A stretch of 41,349 nucleotides of DNA from UMGS755 sp045602005 (lineage in GTDB: Bacteria; Bacillota; Clostridia; UBA1381; UBA9506), in the NCBI GenBank assembly GCA_045602005.1, contig JAZSAS010000035.1, positions 1-41,349 of the forward strand, in the 5' to 3' direction. This document shows positions 1 to 8,045 of the stretch, in pieces. Below the pieces are notes generated by a model. It saw only the letters and a list, made by a program, of their open reading frames with translations, was not told the origin of the DNA and searched no databases. Position 1 is the stretch's first letter. Each line of letters begins with the position of its first letter. Both the position numbers and the translations under genes were made by a program.

Positions 1-1
1 C

Positions 2-1117
2 AAGCATGGTGTTTTCTTTTCTTCTATGACTGAAAATTTTGATACTTCTACTCCATTCGGCAAGGCTATTTTGGGAATTTTGGCAGTGTTCGCACAGCTT
101 GAAAGGGAACAAATCAAAGAACGTACCATGATGGGAAAAGACAGCCGGGCACAAGAAGGAAAATGGCATGGTTCAAGATGGATTCCCATTGGCTATGATT
201 ATCAAGAAGGCTTGCTGATACCCAATGAATATGAAGCAATGCAAATAAAAGAAATTGCTGAATTATTTATAAACAGAACCCCGGTCAGAACTATTGCAAA
301 CATGGTCACTGCAAAAGGCTATTTACACAAATATGGTGAATGGGAAGCAAAGACAATCAGAAGGGTATTGAAAAACAAAGTCAATATTGGAATGATAAAG
401 CACAGGGATAAATGGTACAAAGGTATTCATGATCCTATCCTTGACCAAGAAACATTTAATAAAATACAAGTGATTATGGATGAAAGAAAAGAAAAGTATG
501 GCACAACATATAAACCGCACACAACATTGTTAGGTGGAATGTTATATTGCAAACATTGTGGCGCAAGATATGCCAAAAGAAATTTCAACAGTACCAACCT
601 TGTTTATTCTTGTTATTCAAGAAGTAAGCAAATGAAAAAAATGATAAAAGACCCAAACTGCAAAAATAAGCATCATAAAATGTTGGAATTGGATGTTGCA
701 ATCATCACAGAAATTACAAAATTATCACTTGAGCCTTCCTACATTGAAGAAGTAAGGGAAAATAAACCCAAAAACGATGTCAGTAAAAAAATAAAGACCA
801 TCGCTTCAGAAATCGCAAGCATAGATTCACAGATTTCTAAAATGATGGACTTATATGCACTGGATGGAATTGACCTGTCTGTTATCACAACAAAAGTTTC
901 AACCCTTAACAAAACCAAAACGGCGCTTGAAAAGGAATTGGAAGCATTGGATGTTCCTGAAGAACATAACACTATGACAACAGAACAGATTCAAAACCTT
1001 GCAACACTGATGAATGATGACAACCTTGATTTGAACGATAAAAGAAGCATCATCCAATCACTTATATATTACATTGAAATTGATAATGATGATATACTTA
1101 TTCACTGGAAATTTTAA
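2..1117 (+). CDS. Large serine recombinase, C-terminal part (cut by the window edge)
   Basis: Site-specific DNA recombinase of the large serine family, which integrates and excises phages, ICEs and transposons. The reading frame is open from base 2 with no start, so the N-terminal half with the catalytic serine lies outside the window. What remains begins at the end of the resolvase domain (KHGVFFSSMTENFDTSTP, then FAQLEREQIKER), followed by the recombinase domain (GSRWIPIGYDY), a zinc ribbon (CKHCG, then two later Cys at about residues 196 and 213) and a C-terminal coiled coil. An internal ATG at 26 is not the true start, because the family motif runs through it. The gene is AT-rich and transcribed toward the 3' end of maf, with which it shares a terminator hairpin. 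Its position at the edge of a housekeeping block suggests the end of an integrated element. Confidence 0.93.
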   Translation, partial: KHGVFFSSMTENFDTSTPFGKAILGILAVFAQLEREQIKERTMMGKDSRAQEGKWHGSRWIPIGYDYQEGLLIPNEYEAMQIKEIAELFINRTPVRTIANMVTAKGYLHKYGEWEAKTIRRVLKNKVNIGMIKHRDKWYKGIHDPILDQETFNKIQVIMDERKEKYGTTYKPHTTLLGGMLYCKHCGARYAKRNFNSTNLVYSCYSRSKQMKKMIKDPNCKNKHHKMLELDVAIITEITKLSLEPSYIEEVRENKPKNDVSKKIKTIASEIASIDSQISKMMDLYALDGIDLSVITTKVSTLNKTKTALEKELEALDVPEEHNTMTTEQIQNLATLMNDDNLDLNDKRSIIQSLIYYIEIDNDDILIHWKF

Positions 1118-1122
1118 AAAAC

Positions 1123-1145
1123 AAGGCTGCCAAAATGGCAGCCTT
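1123..1145 (-). terminator. Hairpin terminator between recombinase and maf
   Basis: A perfect 9-bp stem (AAGGCTGCC with GGCAGCCTT) and a 5-base loop. On the minus strand it is followed by a T-rich tract, so it ends maf transcription. On the plus strand the T tract is short, so it may stop the recombinase transcript only partly. It overlaps the first base of the maf stop codon. Confidence 0.8.
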
Positions 1146-1798
1146 TAAATATCAACATCAAATTCATCTTTCAATATCTGGCACAACCGACTGACAGGCA
1201 ATCCAACAACATTGTAAAAATCCCCTTCAATCCTTGTAACAGCCTTCATTCCAAAAGGTTCCTGAATCCCATATCCCCCAGCTTTATCTTTCCAAGAATT
1301 TTTATGCCATATGCAACCACCTGCTTTGTCAAGGGGTTCGCCGGTGGCAACATAGCTACTGATTTCTCCATCAGACAGCTCTTTAAACCAGACAGCCGTT
1401 TCCTCGGTTATGCTGACGCTTTTTCCATCCCTGCGTCTGAACACGGTGATGCCGGTCAGAACACTGTGTTTTTTTCCTGACAGCCGCCTCAGCATATTCT
1501 CCGCTTCTTTGGCATCTGCCGGTTTGGTGAGAATTTCATCCTCAAAAACCACCACAGTATCAGCACCAATAACCAGTGCTTCCTCCGGCTGGTTTCCGGC
1601 AACATCAGCCGCTTTCAACAGAGACAGGCTCTGCACCGCCATTGAAGGAGAAAGACCCGGCGGAATATTTTCCTCAGCCTGAGAGGGCACCACCTGAAAT
1701 GGTAAACCAATTTGCGTTAAAAGTTCCCGCCTTCTGGGGGACCCGGACGCCAAAACCACCGAGACGGATTGCGGCAGCCGGATTGCTGCTTTTTGCAT
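1145..1798 (-). CDS. maf: Maf family nucleotide pyrophosphatase
   Basis: Maf/YhdE-type house-cleaning pyrophosphatase that hydrolyses non-canonical nucleoside triphosphates (dTTP/UTP type) and is linked to septum control in Bacillus. Family motifs are visible: ASGSPRRRELL near the N-terminus, IGADTVV in the middle, GEPLDKAG and YNVVGLP toward the C-terminus. I place the start at the ATG at 1798, where GAGG sits 8 bases upstream; an in-frame TTG at 1804 is only two bases from that site. Oddity: after GEPL there is an extra segment, DKAGGCIWHKNSWK, directly before the normal DKAGGYGIQ, giving a 14-residue in-frame insertion that looks like a frame-shifted duplicate. Transcribed alone from a promoter at 1997-2025 with a leader of about 190 bases. 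Activity may be affected by the insertion. Confidence 0.93.
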   Translation of the reverse strand: MQKAAIRLPQSVSVVLASGSPRRRELLTQIGLPFQVVPSQAEENIPPGLSPSMAVQSLSLLKAADVAGNQPEEALVIGADTVVVFEDEILTKPADAKEAENMLRRLSGKKHSVLTGITVFRRRDGKSVSITEETAVWFKELSDGEISSYVATGEPLDKAGGCIWHKNSWKDKAGGYGIQEPFGMKAVTRIEGDFYNVVGLPVSRLCQILKDEFDVDI

Positions 1799-1804
1799 TA
1801 ACAA

Positions 1805-1990
1805 CGCCTCAATTCCTTTGTGTAATATTCAATGCGCCTGTCTGCTGCGGCGTAGGTCCTGTGAAAAGTCCGCAAGCCACCCACAGAAATGCCAAAACAG
1901 GCATTTTTGATAGCTAAAAATGGTTTTTCTCAAAAACCGCCCATTGAGACAACCAGTTTTCACCATCCAAAGTTTGCCATTTTTAATAAT
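1805..1990 (-). promoter_or_regulatory. Long untranslated leader of maf with hairpins
   Basis: Between the predicted transcription start and the maf ATG there is no credible gene. The leader holds two clear hairpins in the minus-strand RNA: GGTTTTT/AAAAACC (followed by ATTTTTAG) and AAATGCC/GGCATTT. I do not recognise a known riboswitch. It could be an attenuator or simply an untranslated leader. Confidence 0.35.
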
Positions 1991-1996
1991 GATTTT

Positions 1997-2025
1997 ATTA
2001 TACCCAAATTTCGTTCTGATTGCAA
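1997..2025 (-). promoter_or_regulatory. Sigma-A promoter for maf
   Basis: On the minus strand TTGCAA (2020-2025) and TATAAT (1997-2002) are separated by exactly 17 bp. It lies between dut and maf and would start the transcript near 1990, leaving a leader of about 190 bases before maf. Confidence 0.75.
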
Positions 2026-2080
2026 GAGCGAAGTTCCCTTTTTCTTTTAAAGAACACAACCCGCATGCATCACATAGCCT

Positions 2081-2530
2081 TCATCGGCCTGTTGAACCAA
2101 AACCACCGCTTCCTCGGTGACTTTCCGGCAACGTTTCTGTTTCTGAAAGTTCGGCTTTAATCACCGGTGCGAACACCAGCTGTGCAATCCGTTCACCGGG
2201 TTCAATGATATAATCTTCAGGGCCCAGATTGATGAGACCTACAGAAATTTCACCCCGATAGTCAGAGTCAATGACACCAACCCCATTTGACAGACAAATG
2301 CCATGACGAACGCCCAAACCGCTGCGAGCATACACATAGGCAACCGTCTCCGGCCCCGGCAAAGCAATTGCCAGCCCTGTTGGCACCACAGCCATAGCTC
2401 CTTTTTTCAAAATCAAAGGCTGTGAAATATGGGCAGATAGATCCATGCCTGCTGCACCCTCTGTGGCATAAAAAGGCAGGTTTGGCTTGTTACCGTCTGC
2501 ATCCGGCAAACGCTTGACCAACACTTTCAC
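2081..2530 (-). CDS. dut: dUTP diphosphatase
   Basis: Trimeric dUTPase that converts dUTP to dUMP and PPi, keeping uracil out of DNA and supplying dTMP synthesis. The 149-residue length is normal. The five family motifs are present in order: AGMDLSA, YARSGLG (PRSGLA-type), GVIDSDYRGEI, GERIAQLVF, and the C-terminal glycine-rich arm RGSGGFGSTGR that closes over the active site. The start is GTG with GAGGTG just upstream. It begins 9 bases after the stop of the U32 gene and is the last gene of the ireB-queG-U32-dut run. Confidence 0.97.
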   Translation of the reverse strand: MKVLVKRLPDADGNKPNLPFYATEGAAGMDLSAHISQPLILKKGAMAVVPTGLAIALPGPETVAYVYARSGLGVRHGICLSNGVGVIDSDYRGEISVGLINLGPEDYIIEPGERIAQLVFAPVIKAELSETETLPESHRGSGGFGSTGR

Positions 2531-2539
2531 ACTATCACC

Positions 2540-4570
2540 TCACTGCATGCCGCGGTAAAAATGACCACGGGTAAAATCGCCCTCAGGTGCCCTGACGGTT
2601 TTTCCTGCCAATGCATCCTGATACTCCCTTATTATTATACAACATCTTTCATAATTTTCAAGAGTAAAACTCAATCTAATTCCATCAATTTGTAAATTTT
2701 TTATGTCTTCCATCCTGTCAGCCATATAAATGGATTTGCTGTTATAAACCACATTACCGCAACGCAAGGGAAGCAGCGGAAAAATCTCATTTTTTCTATC
2801 TTGAATGGCAAATTCTCCTGAGTCGCAACCACAGGTTCCCGCACTTTTGATAATGCAGTTTTTAAGAAGCATCAGGGGCAATCGGCCATAGCCGATAACC
2901 TCCAGTTCCATGTCCGTGTGCCGACGCAAGGCATAAATGCCTTTTAAGTTTAATTCCGGTGACACAACCACTCGGCTAACACCTAAAGACAAAAGCTGTT
3001 CTGCACTTTCTGCGTTGGTGATGTTCAATCTATGACCGGCTGTTATCTCCCGTCCGGATGACGCTGAGAGCTGTCCCAGATTTTGAATGCAAACCCGCTT
3101 TGCATCACCCATAAAAAGTGTTTGCCCTTCACTCGTGATCGGTGCAAGCTGCAATACCGGTTGAAAAGCAGCAGTCGCCTGCTCTGCCAGATGCAGTGGC
3201 AGATAAATCCGGTCAATGCCCATATCCACTGCTGCATGAAGCTGCTCCTTCGTCATCACCTCAACACACAGTGCCGGCTTGTGCTTTTCGCTCATGTAAC
3301 GAACCCCACGGTTTGCTGATGGTTCAATAGACCTTCGATATTGCTGTGCCAGCAATTTCTCCAGCTCATCCACTGCCTGACGACGCAATGCGTTAATAGA
3401 TTTAATGGGAATTGCCGCATTGTCTGAAACCTGAATATCAATACTTTCTGCATAAAAAGGTGTTTCTCCCAGTTTGGCGAGCTGCTCCCGAATCCGCTCC
3501 GGCTCTGTGGGACGGGTATGGGCTTTTTCACACACTTCGCCGCAAACCGTCACAATCTTTCCTCCTGACGATGCAGAAACCTTCAGCGGCTTGTCTATAT
3601 GACCATAAAAAGAAAGAGAAACAGGATTTTTCCGGACTTGTTTTTCAAGCACCGGCAAGGCAGATGCAATTTTTGCATTGCCGACAGAGTCCATCATGCT
3701 ACTATAACTGCAACCATCAAAATAACCGTTGCAAGAACCACCACGGGAGAAAAATTTCAGCATATCTTGAATTTCTTCATTTGACACATTGCCAGCGACA
3801 GCCTGTTTATATACACGGGTTACCATTGCCACATATTCAGGACTTTTCATCCGGCCTTCAATTTTTAACGAAGTCACTCCCATAGCGGCAAGCTCTTGCA
3901 CCCGGTCTGCCAGACATAAATCCTTGGGGCACAAAAGTGCCTGCTTTTCCGTGACGGGCTTGTTATTTTTCAGAAGTGTATATGGCAAACGGCAGGGCTG
4001 TGCACAACCGCCACGATTGCCGCTTCTGCCGCCCAACAAACTGCTCATGAGGCACTGACCGGAATAGGAGATGCACAGTGCACCGTGAACAAAATATTCC
4101 AGCTCTGTATTTGTGTTACGACAAATATTGGAAAGTTCTTTACCGGTCACCTCCCGTGCCAGCACCACTCGTTTAACACCCAAATCTGCCAAAAGGTTTA
4201 CACCGTCACTGTTGGTAACTGTCATCTGTGTGCTGCCGTGAACCGGCATTTCCGGCAATTCCTGCCGTATGCGTGAAAGAAGACCCAAATCTTGAACAAT
4301 CAGAGCATCAACACCGATTTCATATGCATATCGAATAAACGCCATGGCATCGTCAAGTTCCGATTCCTTCATGAGTGTGTTGCAACATAAATAAACCTTC
4401 ACGCCCCGCACATGACAAAAATCTACTGCCTGCATAAGCTCTTCATCGGTAAAATTCTGAGCATTTTTTCGGGCACTGAACCGTGCACCCCCCACATACA
4501 CTGCATCGGCTCCATAATGCACCGCTGCCTCCAAGGCGGCAAAACTGCCGGCCGGGGATAAAATTTCCAT
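2540..4570 (-). CDS. U32 family peptidase / RNA hydroxylase (with DUF3656)
   Basis: Member of the U32 family, now known mainly as prephenate-dependent RNA hydroxylation enzymes (RlhA for 23S rRNA, TrhP for tRNA ho5U). The N-terminal TIM-barrel half (residues 1 to about 290) has the signature LEYFVHGALCISYSGQC followed by GNRGGCAQPCRLPY, with the cysteine cluster expected for an Fe-S site. The middle part (about 370-500) matches the DUF3656 region seen in RlhA-like members, and the C-terminal part repeats a barrel-like domain with KSAGTCGCDSG. At 676 residues it is the long, RlhA-like form; the Bacillus TrhP-type proteins are shorter. Which RNA it modifies cannot be read from the sequence. It lies 34 bases after queG, another RNA-modification gene, and 9 before dut. 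Confidence 0.88.
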   Translation of the reverse strand: MEILSPAGSFAALEAAVHYGADAVYVGGARFSARKNAQNFTDEELMQAVDFCHVRGVKVYLCCNTLMKESELDDAMAFIRYAYEIGVDALIVQDLGLLSRIRQELPEMPVHGSTQMTVTNSDGVNLLADLGVKRVVLAREVTGKELSNICRNTNTELEYFVHGALCISYSGQCLMSSLLGGRSGNRGGCAQPCRLPYTLLKNNKPVTEKQALLCPKDLCLADRVQELAAMGVTSLKIEGRMKSPEYVAMVTRVYKQAVAGNVSNEEIQDMLKFFSRGGSCNGYFDGCSYSSMMDSVGNAKIASALPVLEKQVRKNPVSLSFYGHIDKPLKVSASSGGKIVTVCGEVCEKAHTRPTEPERIREQLAKLGETPFYAESIDIQVSDNAAIPIKSINALRRQAVDELEKLLAQQYRRSIEPSANRGVRYMSEKHKPALCVEVMTKEQLHAAVDMGIDRIYLPLHLAEQATAAFQPVLQLAPITSEGQTLFMGDAKRVCIQNLGQLSASSGREITAGHRLNITNAESAEQLLSLGVSRVVVSPELNLKGIYALRRHTDMELEVIGYGRLPLMLLKNCIIKSAGTCGCDSGEFAIQDRKNEIFPLLPLRCGNVVYNSKSIYMADRMEDIKNLQIDGIRLSFTLENYERCCIIIREYQDALAGKTVRAPEGDFTRGHFYRGMQ

Positions 4571-4604
4571 GACGTTTCACCTCGCTTAATTAAAAGTTTA
4601 CATT

Positions 4605-5486
4605 CTATCGAAAATTTTTCAAAATCGTTTTTTTAGAACACCAGGAAAAAGCATAATCAGCATATTTCCTCTTAAATTCCCGTCCACTTAGGCCCTCTAG
4701 TTCCGCCTGACAAAGCTGCGTAACAGAATTCTCATGAAAAGCAACAATGGGTGTGTCGGGCATATTCTGATTATGAGGACAAACCCTCTGGCAGGCATCA
4801 CAACCATATACACTTTTCTGACCATGCAAGAGTGTTTGCTGCTCTTTGGTCACTTCTTTTTTTTGAGTTAAGTAGGAAATGCATTTCTCACAGTCAAAAC
4901 CAAAATCCTCTGAAAGTGCGCCACCGGGACAAGCCGCCAGGCAAGCATCACATTCTGCACAGCTCATAGCCAGTGGCCCATCTGGTGAAAGGGGCAGATT
5001 CAAAAGCAAAGAGCCAATAAAAAAATAGGAACCATACACAGGATGAATCAACATGTTGTTCTTCCCGTAAAACCCCAAGCCGGCACGGTAGGCCAGCCAA
5101 CGGTCTACCTGCGGCCCTGCATCGCAAAGGCTCTTACATTGTGCCGTGGGCTCATGGGCCTGAATGAAATCAGCAACTTGTGCCAACATGTTCCCAACCA
5201 CCTTGTGGTAATCCGGCACCATGGCATAAACGGACAAATTCCCTTTTGAAAGCGACCCGATATGATAAGGAAAAAGGCAAACGAAAACACTGCGGGCGTC
5301 CGGCATCCATGCTGACGGATTGCACCGCAGGTCAATATCTTTTTCTTCAAAATCACAAGCAGAAAACCGGTCACGGCGTTGCTGCAAGCATGCCGCCAGT
5401 TGATTGTCCCGACCGGCACTGCAGACGCCACAGGCAGGAATTCCCAGCGAGTGGGCAAATTCCTTTAGCATAGCAGCTGAAAGCAT
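4605..5486 (-). CDS. queG: Epoxyqueuosine reductase QueG
   Basis: Cytosolic cobalamin- and Fe-S-dependent enzyme that reduces epoxyqueuosine to queuosine in tRNA, the last step of queuosine synthesis. The N-terminal cobalamin-binding part is followed by the two 4Fe-4S motifs: CAECDACLAACPGGAL with the later CEKC, and YGCDACQRVCPHNQ. The 293-residue length fits the shorter Firmicutes form without HEAT repeats. The start is the ATG at 5486, with GGGGAG upstream. That Shine-Dalgarno lies inside a possible hairpin that competes with an upstream one. No other queuosine synthesis genes are in the window, so the cell may take up queuine or carry them elsewhere. B12 dependence makes the neighbouring CobU-like gene notable. 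Confidence 0.92.
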   Translation of the reverse strand: MLSAAMLKEFAHSLGIPACGVCSAGRDNQLAACLQQRRDRFSACDFEEKDIDLRCNPSAWMPDARSVFVCLFPYHIGSLSKGNLSVYAMVPDYHKVVGNMLAQVADFIQAHEPTAQCKSLCDAGPQVDRWLAYRAGLGFYGKNNMLIHPVYGSYFFIGSLLLNLPLSPDGPLAMSCAECDACLAACPGGALSEDFGFDCEKCISYLTQKKEVTKEQQTLLHGQKSVYGCDACQRVCPHNQNMPDTPIVAFHENSVTQLCQAELEGLSGREFKRKYADYAFSWCSKKTILKNFR

Positions 5487-5493
5487 GAGCTTC

Positions 5494-5537
5494 TCCCCAC
5501 ATGAAAGATGGGGACTGTGCTTTTCGCTACAGCCCCC
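5494..5537 (-). promoter_or_regulatory. Two mutually exclusive hairpins upstream of queG
   Basis: In the minus-strand RNA the segment ACAGTCCCC (5510-5518) can pair with the upstream GGGGGCTGT (5529-5537), or its CCCC part can pair with the downstream GGGGA (5494-5499), which is the queG Shine-Dalgarno. This is the geometry of a translational switch, but it does not match the preQ1-I consensus I know. Confidence 0.35.
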
Positions 5538-5544
5538 TCAGTGA

Positions 5545-5796
5545 TTACTGATGTTTAATGTAATCCTTCACCAGTGCTTCTAACAACTCATCACGTTCGA
5601 TTTTGCGAATCAATGCCCGTGCGTTATTATGGCTGGTGATATAAGTCGGGTCGCCGGATAAAATGTACCCGACCATCTGGCTGACGGGATGATAACCCTT
5701 CTCCTTCAGTGCTTCATGCACTGCAGTGATAACAGAGCGGATATAATCATCTCTGTTGGTTCCAAACTGATATTTTTGTGTTTCGTTGATATCCAT
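5545..5796 (-). CDS. ireB: IreB family regulatory phosphoprotein
   Basis: Small protein of the IreB/DUF965 (YrzL) family. In Enterococcus it is phosphorylated on N-terminal threonines by the PASTA kinase IreK and tunes cephalosporin resistance. The conserved core is obvious: EALKEKGYHPVSQMVGYILSGDPTYITSHNNAR followed by IRKIERDELLEALVKDYI. I choose the ATG at 5796 giving 83 residues, the family length; an upstream in-frame ATG at 5820 would add MKEKGGGH, which is really the ribosome-binding region. A threonine at position 6 could be the phosphorylation site. First gene of ireB-queG-U32-dut, behind a strong promoter. Confidence 0.93.
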   Translation of the reverse strand: MDINETQKYQFGTNRDDYIRSVITAVHEALKEKGYHPVSQMVGYILSGDPTYITSHNNARALIRKIERDELLEALVKDYIKHQ

Positions 5797-5837
5797 ATGA
5801 CCGCCGCCCTTCTCTTTCATAAAAAAAGTATAGTTCT

Positions 5838-5866
5838 ATTATACATCATGATTTTCACAGATGCAA
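5838..5866 (-). promoter_or_regulatory. Sigma-A promoter for ireB operon
   Basis: Minus-strand TTGCAT (5861-5866), 17 bp spacer, TATAAT (5838-5843), located between the cobU-like stop and ireB. Confidence 0.75.
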
Positions 5867-5872
5867 GTTTTT

Positions 5873-6433
5873 TCATTTGATTTTCATGGGAATTCCGGAA
5901 AACATCATGTAAACCTCATCAGCCAGTGCTGCAATTTTGGTGTTCACACGACAAGTGATATCCCGCCGGATTTTATTAAACCTATCTGCAGGGCGGCTTC
6001 CCATGCCCAATTCATTGGTAATCATAATCACGGGAGTGGATGCTGTTTTGGCAATCTGCACCACTTCCTTAACGACCTGCCAAACCGCTTTTTCAATCTC
6101 CAGCACTAAAGACATAGGGATAGATTCCCAACTCTCGTTATAATCACCTAAAAGCTGTGTAATCATAACCGAAACCCGATCCAGCACAATCCCGTCATAA
6201 GACATGCCGAATTCCTCAATGTGACGGGCAATGCCGTCATAGGCTTCCAAGGTGTCCCAGGTGGATGGGCGCATGCTCTTGCGGTATTCAATTCTGCTCT
6301 TAACCTCTTCATCATCCTCGGGAACCAGTGTGGCAATGTACAAAATGCTATCACCGAATCCCTCAGCCAAACCCTGGGCAAAATCACTCTTTCCGCTTCT
6401 CTTTCCGCCGGTAACCAATATCAATTTTCCCAT
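5873..6433 (-). CDS. CobU-like adenosylcobinamide kinase/guanylyltransferase, catalytic His missing
   Basis: CobU family P-loop protein. CobU phosphorylates adenosylcobinamide and transfers GMP to it in late cobalamin synthesis or cobinamide salvage. The P-loop GGKRSGKS (residues 9-16) is intact, as are RIxxxxxxRPxxW (47-59), TNELGMG and the C-terminal GIPMKIK. In Salmonella CobU the sequence RIQHHKDGRP carries His46, the residue that takes GMP; here the same stretch reads RIEYRKSMRP, so both histidines are gone (Tyr50, Arg51). The usual DCLT/ECIT motif reads DRVS, and GIVPEN reads GSRPAD. It may be a kinase only, or serve a different substrate. It follows rho by 23 bases and has a GGAGGG ribosome site. 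No other cobalamin genes are in the window. Confidence 0.85.
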   Translation of the reverse strand: MGKLILVTGGKRSGKSDFAQGLAEGFGDSILYIATLVPEDDEEVKSRIEYRKSMRPSTWDTLEAYDGIARHIEEFGMSYDGIVLDRVSVMITQLLGDYNESWESIPMSLVLEIEKAVWQVVKEVVQIAKTASTPVIMITNELGMGSRPADRFNKIRRDITCRVNTKIAALADEVYMMFSGIPMKIK

Positions 6434-6456
6434 ACAAGTTCCCTCCTTTAAATTTT

Positions 6457-7866
6457 TCAGGATTTATAATATTTCTTTGACTTTTCAAAGTTTTTCGTAA
6501 TAACTTCAATCATTTCTTCGTTGTTTTTTGTACGGATTAAAGTATTGATCAGCTGTTCAGTAACTTCTTGCACCGTAAGATTTGAAGATAAATCCCGCCG
6601 AATGGCCCAAACTGCCTCCAGCTCCTTCTGGCTCTGTAACAGTTCTTCTTTGCGGGTGCCGGATTTGTGAATGTCAATAGCCGGAAAGACCCGCTTTTCA
6701 GACAGTCTGCGGTCTAAATGCAATTCCATGTTGCCGGTTCCCTTAAATTCCTCAAAAATAACATCATCCATTCGGCTGCCCGTTTCAATCAGTGCCGTTG
6801 CCAGAATGGTCAAACTGCCACCGTTTTCAATGTTGCGTGCCGCACCGAAAAACTTTTTCGGTTTGTGGAGTGCTCCGGGATCTAAACCACCGGAAAGAGT
6901 TCTGCCCGTGGGTGGCACTGTCAGGTTGTAGGCACGAGCTAAGCGGGTAATCGAATCTAATAGCACCACAACATCCTTTCGTTGTTCCACCAAACGTTGT
7001 GCACGTTCCAAAACAATTTCCGCTACCTTAGCATGGTGCTCCGGCGGCTGGTCGAAAGTAGAAAACACCACATCTCCGGAAATGGAACGTTTCATATCTG
7101 TAACTTCCTCAGGTCGCTCATCAATCAACAGCACAATGAGAATAACCTCCGGATGGTTTTTTTCTATATGGTTGGCAATGTTTTTTAAAAGTGTGGTTTT
7201 ACCTGCCTTAGGCGGTGCCACAATTAAACCTCTCTGGCCTTTTCCAATAGGCGCAATGAGGTCCACTAGGCGCATGGAAAAATCGCTTTGACTATTTTCC
7301 AGCCGGAGTCGTTCTTCGGGAAAAATCGGTGTGAGATATTCAAAAGGACGACGGCGAATTGCCTTGTCCGGCGTGTCATCATTCACATGCTGCACATAAA
7401 TTAAAGCCGGAAATTTTTCTCCCTCCTTGGGTGCTCGGCCAATACCGGTTACTTTGTCACCGGTTTTCAAATTAAAGCGGCGAATTTGGGTTGGCGAAAC
7501 ATACACATCTTTCGGGGTCGATAAATAGTTTTCTCCCCGCAAAAAGCCATATCCCTCCGGCATAACCTCCAAAATACCGCCCACGATGTTGTCACCATCC
7601 TGCAGAAGGAGACCGCCTTTTTCCTGAGCCGCAGGCTTCGTTTCCTCAGGCATTGCTTGTTCTGTGGCTGTTTCCGGAGCCGGTTCTTTGGTCTTCACTT
7701 CTGCATTCACTGCTTGATTAACAGGCGCCATAACCTCCCCTGTCTGTTCAGACTGTGCCTGAATCAACTGAATCAATTCCTGCTTTTTATATTTCGTGGC
7801 ACTCTTAATGCCCAAATCCTTTGCAATTACGTATAATTCACTGATTTTTTTATTTAAAAGTTCCAC
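6457..7866 (-). CDS. rho: Transcription termination factor Rho
   Basis: Hexameric RNA-dependent ATPase that ends transcription at Rho-dependent sites. Order of parts: N-terminal helical Rho_N domain (KISELYVIAKDLGI), a low-complexity Ala/Pro/Glu/Gln linker (about residues 40-85), cold-shock RNA-binding domain (EGYGFLRGENYLSTPKDVYVS), then the ATPase core with P-loop APPKAGKTT (about 217-225), Walker B VVVLLDSITRLARAYN, the Q-loop region and the R-loop KSGTRKEELL. The start is the GTG at 7866, because AGGAGG lies 7 bases upstream; upstream in-frame ATG codons overlap the ribosome-site region. 469 residues, complete. First gene of rho-cobU-like. Confidence 0.97.
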   Translation of the reverse strand: MELLNKKISELYVIAKDLGIKSATKYKKQELIQLIQAQSEQTGEVMAPVNQAVNAEVKTKEPAPETATEQAMPEETKPAAQEKGGLLLQDGDNIVGGILEVMPEGYGFLRGENYLSTPKDVYVSPTQIRRFNLKTGDKVTGIGRAPKEGEKFPALIYVQHVNDDTPDKAIRRRPFEYLTPIFPEERLRLENSQSDFSMRLVDLIAPIGKGQRGLIVAPPKAGKTTLLKNIANHIEKNHPEVILIVLLIDERPEEVTDMKRSISGDVVFSTFDQPPEHHAKVAEIVLERAQRLVEQRKDVVVLLDSITRLARAYNLTVPPTGRTLSGGLDPGALHKPKKFFGAARNIENGGSLTILATALIETGSRMDDVIFEEFKGTGNMELHLDRRLSEKRVFPAIDIHKSGTRKEELLQSQKELEAVWAIRRDLSSNLTVQEVTEQLINTLIRTKNNEEMIEVITKNFEKSKKYYKS

Positions 7867-8016
7867 GATAAAACCTCCTGAAAGAAAAAGTGAAGAAATA
7901 ACCATCCAACTGTAAAAATCTCATTTTACTTTTGTTGAAGCTTTCGGGTTTACATAAGAATAACAATCATCAAACAGACATGAAAATAATTAGGAGAAAT
8001 ACTTTACTCTGCTTTT

Positions 8017-8045
8017 ATTGTATCACATTTTATGATAGACCGCAA
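8017..8045 (-). promoter_or_regulatory. Promoter for rho (extended -10)
   Basis: Minus-strand TGATACAAT gives an extended -10 (TACAAT at 8017-8022), with a weak -35 TTGCGG (8040-8045) 17 bp upstream. The leader to the GTG is about 145 bases, long enough for autoregulation, but I see no defined structure in it. Confidence 0.6.

Noticed and set aside
1829..2059. A 76-residue minus-strand frame between maf and dut
   Set aside because: It covers the maf promoter and leader, has no recognisable domain and no good ribosome site.
3412..3885. Plus-strand frame of 157 residues opposite the U32 gene
   Set aside because: It is the shadow of a well-supported minus-strand gene with full family motifs.
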